Source: Leclercia sp. S52
GTDB taxonomy: Bacteria; Pseudomonadota; Gammaproteobacteria; Enterobacterales; Enterobacteriaceae
Assembly (NCBI RefSeq): GCF_039727615.1
Contig: NZ_CP152474.1
Coordinates: forward strand, 1-64,000
Length of the DNA: 64,000 nucleotides
Direction: 5' to 3'
Below are positions 58,162-64,000 of this stretch, in pieces; the first letter of the stretch is position 1; each line of letters starts with the position of its first letter. A program made the translations under genes and the position numbers. Under the pieces are notes generated by a model. That model ran no database searches, was not told where the DNA came from, and saw only the letters and a list, made by a program, of their open reading frames with translations.

Positions 58162-58482
58162 GGAAACCTCCGGAAAAACCACACACGTTTATGAAATATA
58201 TCGTTACATCCGCCTTTGCGACCCAAGCCGAAAGTATTAATTTTGCCAATAGTTGCGCAGAGGTACGAATAAGCGTAGCCGCAGAATTTGACGGAGAGGC
58301 AAGCCCGGAAGAAAAATTTGTGACGGCAGGCGACGGCAAGGTCACAAAGGTTGATGCTGCTCGCAAAGGCAATTTAGCGTTGATTGCACTTACATTTTTT
58401 TAAGCGCGTTACGCCAGAGTTTGCGGTTTTTATCGTCGGCAGAATGTGGGATAGTCGAGGTGCAACGTAACGGGAGAATGAT
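58162..58482. other. Gap between yicS and the GNAT gene
   Basis: About 320 bp holding the divergent promoters of yicS and the acetyltransferase gene. A 70-codon frame at 58191-58403 has no ribosome-binding site and no recognisable family; I do not call it. Confidence 0.5.
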
Positions 58483-58902
58483 ATGCAACTGAGTATTACC
58501 GACACCATTACTGAACACGAACAGGAAGAATTACTGCAAGGGTTGCGGATCTATAACAGCCAGTTTATTAGTTTTTCCCGTGTGGCGAGTGATATTGCCG
58601 TGTATGCCCGCGATGAGGACGGCAAACTGCGCGGTGGGCTGATCGGCAACCGCCAGGGCGAGTGGCTGAACATTAAATATCTGTGGGTCAGCGACGAAAT
58701 CCGCGGCACCGGGCTAGGCGGCCAGCTGATGCGCGCCGCCGAAGACGAAGCCCGGCAACAGGGGTGCCGGCATGCGCTGGTGGATACCTTCAGTTTCCAG
58801 GCGCGTCCGTTTTATGAAAAGCAGGGTTATGCGGTGACCATGACGCTGAACGATTTTCCGTACGCGGGAATACAGCGCCATTACATGTCGAAGGCGCTTT
58901 AA
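58483..58902 (+). CDS. GNAT-family N-acetyltransferase
   Basis: A 139-residue GNAT enzyme with acetyl-CoA motif [20 protein letters not shown] near residues 65-85 and the terminal motif [26 protein letters not shown] precedes the ATG. The acceptor is unknown. It converges on the TetR gene with a 4-nt overlap of stop codons. Confidence 0.9.
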   Translation: MQLSITDTITEHEQEELLQGLRIYNSQFISFSRVASDIAVYARDEDGKLRGGLIGNRQGEWLNIKYLWVSDEIRGTGLGGQLMRAAEDEARQQGCRHALVDTFSFQARPFYEKQGYAVTMTLNDFPYAGIQRHYMSKAL

Positions 58903-59558
58903 GCGCCAATACCATGACCTATCACCGCCAGCGCATGGCGCACGATGCTGTCAGGCGAGAGGGTGTGTAGCCTCTCGCCATTGCGCATTCGTGAAAAAGG
59001 CACCAGCACCAGGCTTAACAGGGTAGTGAACAGCAGTTCCGGAGCCAGATCGCGGTTCAGTTTTCCCTCCTGCTGCCAGCGGGCGACGGTCTCCAGCGTC
59101 GCCTGATATTTCTCATCACCAAACCGGGCCTGCAGGTGCGCGCGCAGTACCGGCATTTCACCAATCACCTCCTGCATCCACAGCGGCGCGAACCAGCGGT
59201 GCTCGACGGCCAGGTCGGCCAGCTTTTTCACCATTAACGTCAGGGCGGTCACCGGATCGTCCGGATGAGCGCTGAAAAGCGTCGCGATGGCGCTGCGCAG
59301 CGGCAGAAAACGCTCCTCGATCATCGCATCAAGCAGCTGCTCCCGGGAGTTGAAGTAGTAGTGCAGCATCGCCGGCGTCACGCCCGCCTCTTTGGCAATG
59401 GCGTTAAGCGAGGTTCGGGCAATCCCCTGACGGGCAAAGAGATCCAGGGCGATATCCAGCAGCTGTTCCCGGCTGGTGGCGGTGGGTTTGCTTCCGCGCG
59501 GACGCCCCGGGCGGCGGGCCTGTGGCGTGGGTTCAGAATTATCTTTATGTGCTGACAT
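58899..59558 (-). CDS. TetR-family repressor
   Basis: A 219-residue TetR regulator. After a charged disordered N-terminus ([20 protein letters not shown]), the helix-turn-helix spans about residues 30-75 ([33 protein letters not shown]). The C-terminal domain should bind a toxic ligand. It diverges from the MFS efflux gene with a 78-bp gap carrying a palindrome, so it very probably represses that pump and itself. Confidence 0.92.
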   Translation of the reverse strand: MSAHKDNSEPTPQARRPGRPRGSKPTATSREQLLDIALDLFARQGIARTSLNAIAKEAGVTPAMLHYYFNSREQLLDAMIEERFLPLRSAIATLFSAHPDDPVTALTLMVKKLADLAVEHRWFAPLWMQEVIGEMPVLRAHLQARFGDEKYQATLETVARWQQEGKLNRDLAPELLFTTLLSLVLVPFSRMRNGERLHTLSPDSIVRHALAVIGHGIGA

Positions 59559-59597
59559 GCGCGGAGGATCCCTTGACCTGATTCATAACTTCATTAA

Positions 59598-61136
<1,539 letters not shown>

Positions 61137-61253
61137 GGTTAGCGGTTCTGCTATTTGTTGCGAGTCGCTTTCCGAATCTGCATGACCAGGCTTGTCTTCC
61201 TTAACGCGGCTGGCGCATGCTTTGGCCTGGTCAATAAACCAGCAGAGGTTGCG

Positions 61254-61520
61254 ATGGAACGTAAAGCAAAACTGTTTAAAAAAGGGCGGAATCAGGCGGT
61301 GTTACTGCCTGCGGAGTTCGCGTTTGATACGGAGAGCGTCTGGATCCGGCGGGATGAGGAGGGGAATGTTGTTTTGATTGCAAAACCTGCCCAGGAAAAA
61401 AGCTGGGATGAGTTTTTCAGGATGCTGGAAAACATGACCGTACCGGATTCATTTTTAAGTCCAGAGGAGAGAAATCAGAGCGTGACAAAGCGGGATCCTC
61501 TGGATGGCGTTCAGGTATGA
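61254..61520 (+). CDS. Orphan VapB-type antitoxin (AbrB/MazE fold)
   Basis: An 88-residue protein with an N-terminal swapped-hairpin DNA-binding domain (AKLFKKGRNQAVLLPAEFAF and VWIRRDEEGNVVLI) and a C-terminal toxin-binding tail (SWDEFFRMLENM...). ATG at 61254 follows AGAGG. A vapC toxin gene would normally overlap its end, but here the stop codon is followed within 20 nt by a REP repeat and no PIN-domain gene is seen. The antitoxin appears to be left without its toxin. Confidence 0.85.
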   Translation: MERKAKLFKKGRNQAVLLPAEFAFDTESVWIRRDEEGNVVLIAKPAQEKSWDEFFRMLENMTVPDSFLSPEERNQSVTKRDPLDGVQV

Positions 61521-61535
61521 AGCCTGAACCTCAAC

Positions 61536-61616
61536 GCCCGGTGGCGCTACGCTTACCGGGCCTACAGCAGTTTGCCGTTTATTTACGTAGGCCGGGTAAG
61601 CGTAGCGCCACCCGGC
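61536..61616. repeat. REP/BIME-type pair
   Basis: CCCGGTGGCGCTACGCTTAC with CGGG, a 30-nt spacer, then GGCCGGGTAAGCGTAGCGCC with ACCCGGC. It lies between the orphan antitoxin and nlpA, where a toxin gene would be expected. Confidence 0.82.
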
Positions 61617-61722
61617 AAAACCTGCATATAATTTATCCTTCTTATTGATGCCATTTCGTTTTTTAGCCTGCCGCTGCGTTGCCGATATAGTCGATAAAAC
61701 AGTTATCAAAAGGATATGACGG

Positions 61723-62526
61723 GTGAAACTTCGATTAGGTGCGCTTCTTCTCGCTGGCCTGCTGCTGGCGGGCTGTGACCAAAACGGCAGCGATGCCAAA
61801 CATATTAAGGTCGGCGTGATTAACGGTGCCGAGCAGGACGTGGCGGAAGTCGCCAAAAAAGTGGCGAAAGAGAAATTCGGCCTTGATGTCGAACTGGTGG
61901 GCTTCAGCGGCTCGCTGCTGCCGAACGACGCCACCGACCACGGAGAGCTGGACGCCAACGTCTTCCAGCATCGTCCATTCCTGGCGGAAGACAACAAGGC
62001 GCACGGCTACAAGCTGGTGGCCGTCGGCAATACCTTTGTGTTCCCGATGGCGGGCTATTCCCGCAAGATCAAATCGGTGACGGAGCTGAAGGACGGCGCG
62101 ACCATCGCCATCCCGAATGACCCGACCAATCTGGGCCGCGCGCTGTTGCTGCTGCAAAACGAAAAGCTCATCACCCTGAAACCGGACGTGGGCCTGCTGC
62201 CGACGGCGCTGGATATCACCGCCAACCCAAAAAACCTGAAAATCATGGAGCTGGAAGGGGCACAATTGCCGCGCGTGCTGGACGATCCGAAAGTGGATGT
62301 GGCGATTATCAGCACCACCTATCTTCAGCAAACCGGGCTGTCGCCGGTGCATGACAGCGTCTTTATCGAAGATAAAAACTCGCCGTACGTGAACATCGTC
62401 GTCACGCGGGAAGACAATAAAGATGCGGAAAACGTGAAGGAATTTATTCAGTCGTATCAGTCGCCAGAGGTGGCGAAAGCGGCCGAGACCATCTTTAACG
62501 GCGGGGCAGTGCCGGGCTGGGAATAA
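61723..62526 (+). CDS. nlpA: Lipoprotein-28, NlpA/MetQ family
   Basis: Inner-membrane-anchored substrate-binding lipoprotein related to the methionine-binding protein MetQ. The signal peptide ends in lipobox LLAGC (Cys19), and the following Asp is the signal for retention in the inner membrane. The 267-residue protein starts at GTG 61723 and contains NGAEQDVAEVAKKVAKEKFG and LDANVFQHRPFL. Sequence is very close to E. coli NlpA, a minor methionine-binding protein. No ABC transporter genes adjoin it. Confidence 0.95.
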   Translation: MKLRLGALLLAGLLLAGCDQNGSDAKHIKVGVINGAEQDVAEVAKKVAKEKFGLDVELVGFSGSLLPNDATDHGELDANVFQHRPFLAEDNKAHGYKLVAVGNTFVFPMAGYSRKIKSVTELKDGATIAIPNDPTNLGRALLLLQNEKLITLKPDVGLLPTALDITANPKNLKIMELEGAQLPRVLDDPKVDVAIISTTYLQQTGLSPVHDSVFIEDKNSPYVNIVVTREDNKDAENVKEFIQSYQSPEVAKAAETIFNGGAVPGWE

Positions 62527-62664
62527 CGTTAATCGTGCCGCGGCGGCCTCTGTTGCCGCGGCTAAATGAAGACTGGCCCGATCCCATCGCTGATTGCCCT
62601 TTTGCCCACATCCTGTCGTCATGCTCCCGGCTATGCTTTCTGCATACAAACCGGAGAACAGCCC

Positions 62665-63444
62665 ATGAACATTACCCACATTCGCAACGCGACGCAGCTC
62701 ATCACCTACGGCGGAAAACGCTTTCTGATTGACCCGCTGCTGGCACCTAAAGACGCTTACTCTGGTTTCCCGGGCACCGCCCAGGCGGAGATCCGCAACC
62801 CGACGGTGGAGCTGCCCTGTTCGGTGGAAAGCCTGCTGGATGTCGATGCGGTGATCGTCACCCATACCCATGCCGATCACTGGGATCAGCACGCCATCGA
62901 GCGGATCGCCAAAGAGATGCCGATCTTTGTCCAGCACGACGAGGACGCGCAGCTGCTGCGCAGCCAGGGCTTCCACAATCTGACCGTGTTGACGGACAAC
63001 ACGCCGTTTGGCGAGATCCAACTGAGCAAAACCTACGGCGGTCAGCACGGCACCGACCGCGCTTACGCGGTGCCGGAGCTGGCGGAGCGGCTTGGTGAGG
63101 CGTGCGGCGTGGTGTTTCGCCATCCCGAAGAAAAAACGCTGCTGATTGCAGGCGACACCATTTTGCGCCCGCAGGTCGCCGCCGAACTGCAAAAGCATCA
63201 GCCGGATGTGGTGGTGCTCAACGCCGGGTACGCGCACGTGATCGGCTTCGGGCCCATCATTATGGGCGCGGAGGATGTGCTGAATGTGCACTTCCTGCTG
63301 CCACAGGCAAAAATCGTCGCTGTCCATATGGAGGCGATCAACCACTGCCTGCTTACCCGCAGCGCGCTGCGCGAATACGTCGACGCTAACCAGATGGGCG
63401 AGGCGGTGATTATTCCCCAGGACGGGGAAAGCGTTATAGTCTGA
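62665..63444 (+). CDS. Metallo-beta-lactamase-fold hydrolase
   Basis: A 259-residue MBL-fold protein of the UlaG/YcbL-like class. The metal motif HTHADHWDQH (HxHxDH) is near residues 73-82, with further ligands in IAGDTILRP and VHMEAINH. ATG at 62665 is chosen because GGAGAA lies 8 nt upstream and upstream codons carry no conserved sequence. No signal peptide is seen, so it should be cytoplasmic. It lies 26 nt before a GlxA-type regulator on the same strand and may share its transcript. Confidence 0.87.
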   Translation: MNITHIRNATQLITYGGKRFLIDPLLAPKDAYSGFPGTAQAEIRNPTVELPCSVESLLDVDAVIVTHTHADHWDQHAIERIAKEMPIFVQHDEDAQLLRSQGFHNLTVLTDNTPFGEIQLSKTYGGQHGTDRAYAVPELAERLGEACGVVFRHPEEKTLLIAGDTILRPQVAAELQKHQPDVVVLNAGYAHVIGFGPIIMGAEDVLNVHFLLPQAKIVAVHMEAINHCLLTRSALREYVDANQMGEAVIIPQDGESVIV

Positions 63445-63470
63445 ACAGTATCGGGGCAGAGGAGAACAGT

Positions 63471-64000
63471 GTGAAGCTAACAACAGTGGCGATTGTCGCC
63501 GTCGACGGATTCAGCCCTTTTCACTACTCCGTGCCCTGCATTCTTTTTGGCGATACCGTCTCTGGTAAAAAGCGCTTTGAGGTGACGATCTGCGCCGAAA
63601 AACCGGGGTTATTGACCTCCCGTGATGGCTTCGCGCTCAATGCCACACAGGATTATTCCGCCATCAGGCAGGCGGATATCGTGGTGGTGCCCTACTGGGC
63701 ACATGTGCTCGAAAGCCCACCGCAGGCGTTGCTCGACAGCCTGGTGCAGGCCAGAGACAACGGGGCGGAAATCGTCGGGCTGTGCCTGGGGTCATTTGTT
63801 CTGGGCTATGCCGGCATTCTGGACGGCAAACGGGCGGCGACCCACTGGGAGTTTGAACGCCAGTTCCAGTCGCTGTTCCCGGCGGTAGAGCTGGATATCA
63901 ACGCCCTGTACGTCGATGACGATAACATCATCACCTCCGCCGGGACTGCCGCTGCGCTGGACTGTTGCCTGTACATTATCCGTCAGCGCTTTGGCAGCGA
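63471..64000 (+). CDS. GlxA-type AraC-family regulator, 5' part
   Basis: The window ends inside this gene, so only about 176 residues of the N-terminal DJ-1/PfpI-like amidotransferase domain are seen. GTG at 63471 follows GAGGAG. The frame reads VKLTTVAIVAVDGFSPFHYS, and the nucleophile-elbow Cys is present in IVGLCLGSFVLGYAG with THWEFERQFQ following, as in GlxA/FtrA regulators. A C-terminal AraC helix-turn-helix should follow beyond the window. It may control the preceding hydrolase gene. Confidence 0.85.
   Translation, partial: MKLTTVAIVAVDGFSPFHYSVPCILFGDTVSGKKRFEVTICAEKPGLLTSRDGFALNATQDYSAIRQADIVVVPYWAHVLESPPQALLDSLVQARDNGAEIVGLCLGSFVLGYAGILDGKRAATHWEFERQFQSLFPAVELDINALYVDDDNIITSAGTAAALDCCLYIIRQRFGS

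Noticed and set aside
58191..58403. 70-codon frame between yicS and the GNAT gene
   Set aside because: No ribosome-binding site and composition unlike a coding region; overlaps the divergent promoter region.

Overview
This is a chromosomal segment of a member of the Enterobacteriaceae, outside Escherichia coli but close to it in gene order (an Enterobacter/Lelliottia/Leclercia-type genome is my inference). It opens with the replication block dnaA-dnaN-recF-gyrB and carries the familiar neighbours yidA, dgoRKADT, yidR, yidQ, ibpAB, yidE, yidHGF, emrD, tisB/istR, ivbL-ilvBN, uhpABCT, yicN, nepI, yicL, yicS and nlpA. Core genes are GC-rich, while three AT-rich stretches (about 20.1-20.5 kb, 28.9-31.5 kb, 46.9-47.3 kb) look acquired or regulatory.

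Layout. 1-6 kb: replication initiation, sliding clamp, repair and gyrase. 6.2-12.1 kb: yidA and the D-galactonate operon with a double DgoR operator. 12.1-16.9 kb: yidR, yidQ, the heat-shock pair ibpAB (sigma-32 promoter plus ROSE-type thermometer) and the transporter yidE. 16.9-24 kb: a sulfate-ester locus made of a cytoplasmic-looking Cys-type sulfatase, ascorbate-type PTS IIB/IIC, an arylsulfotransferase-like protein and yidHG plus the sulfatase-maturating radical SAM enzyme YidF. 24-29 kb: D-serine catabolism (dsdA, dsdX, dsdC) and emrD. 28.9-31.5 kb: an AT-rich island with a 91-residue Gly/Ser-rich peptide bearing a double-glycine leader, a small membrane protein, and a GT44 glycosyltransferase like the catalytic domain of large clostridial toxins. 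This is the best candidate here for an undescribed system (a possible glycosylated microcin). 31.6-33.8 kb: transporter, GNAT, and the SOS toxin/antitoxin-RNA locus tisB/istR followed by the ivbL attenuator. 33.8-40.8 kb: ilvBN and the hexose-phosphate system uhpABCT. 40.8-47.4 kb: an orphan vgrG island flanked by 19-bp direct repeats that split the uhpT terminator, carrying a chimeric gene and a tandem array of DUF3396-type immunity genes. 47.5-51.4 kb: hydrolase, yicN, nepI, yicL. 51.6-57.8 kb: a beta-glucoside PTS operon (IIB, IIC, 6-phospho-beta-glucosidase, IIA, LamB-type porin) divergent from its LacI-type regulator. 57.8-64 kb: yicS, GNAT, TetR/MFS efflux pair, an orphan VapB-like antitoxin, nlpA, a metallo-beta-lactamase-fold hydrolase and the start of a GlxA-type regulator.

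Quality remark. Seven genes (dgoK, yidR, yidF, uhpB, one immunity gene, yicN, nepI) each lose frame at a run of six or seven G or C, and in every case removing one base restores the expected protein. This pattern points to systematic +1 homopolymer errors in the assembly rather than seven real pseudogenes. Coordinates below span the restored genes.
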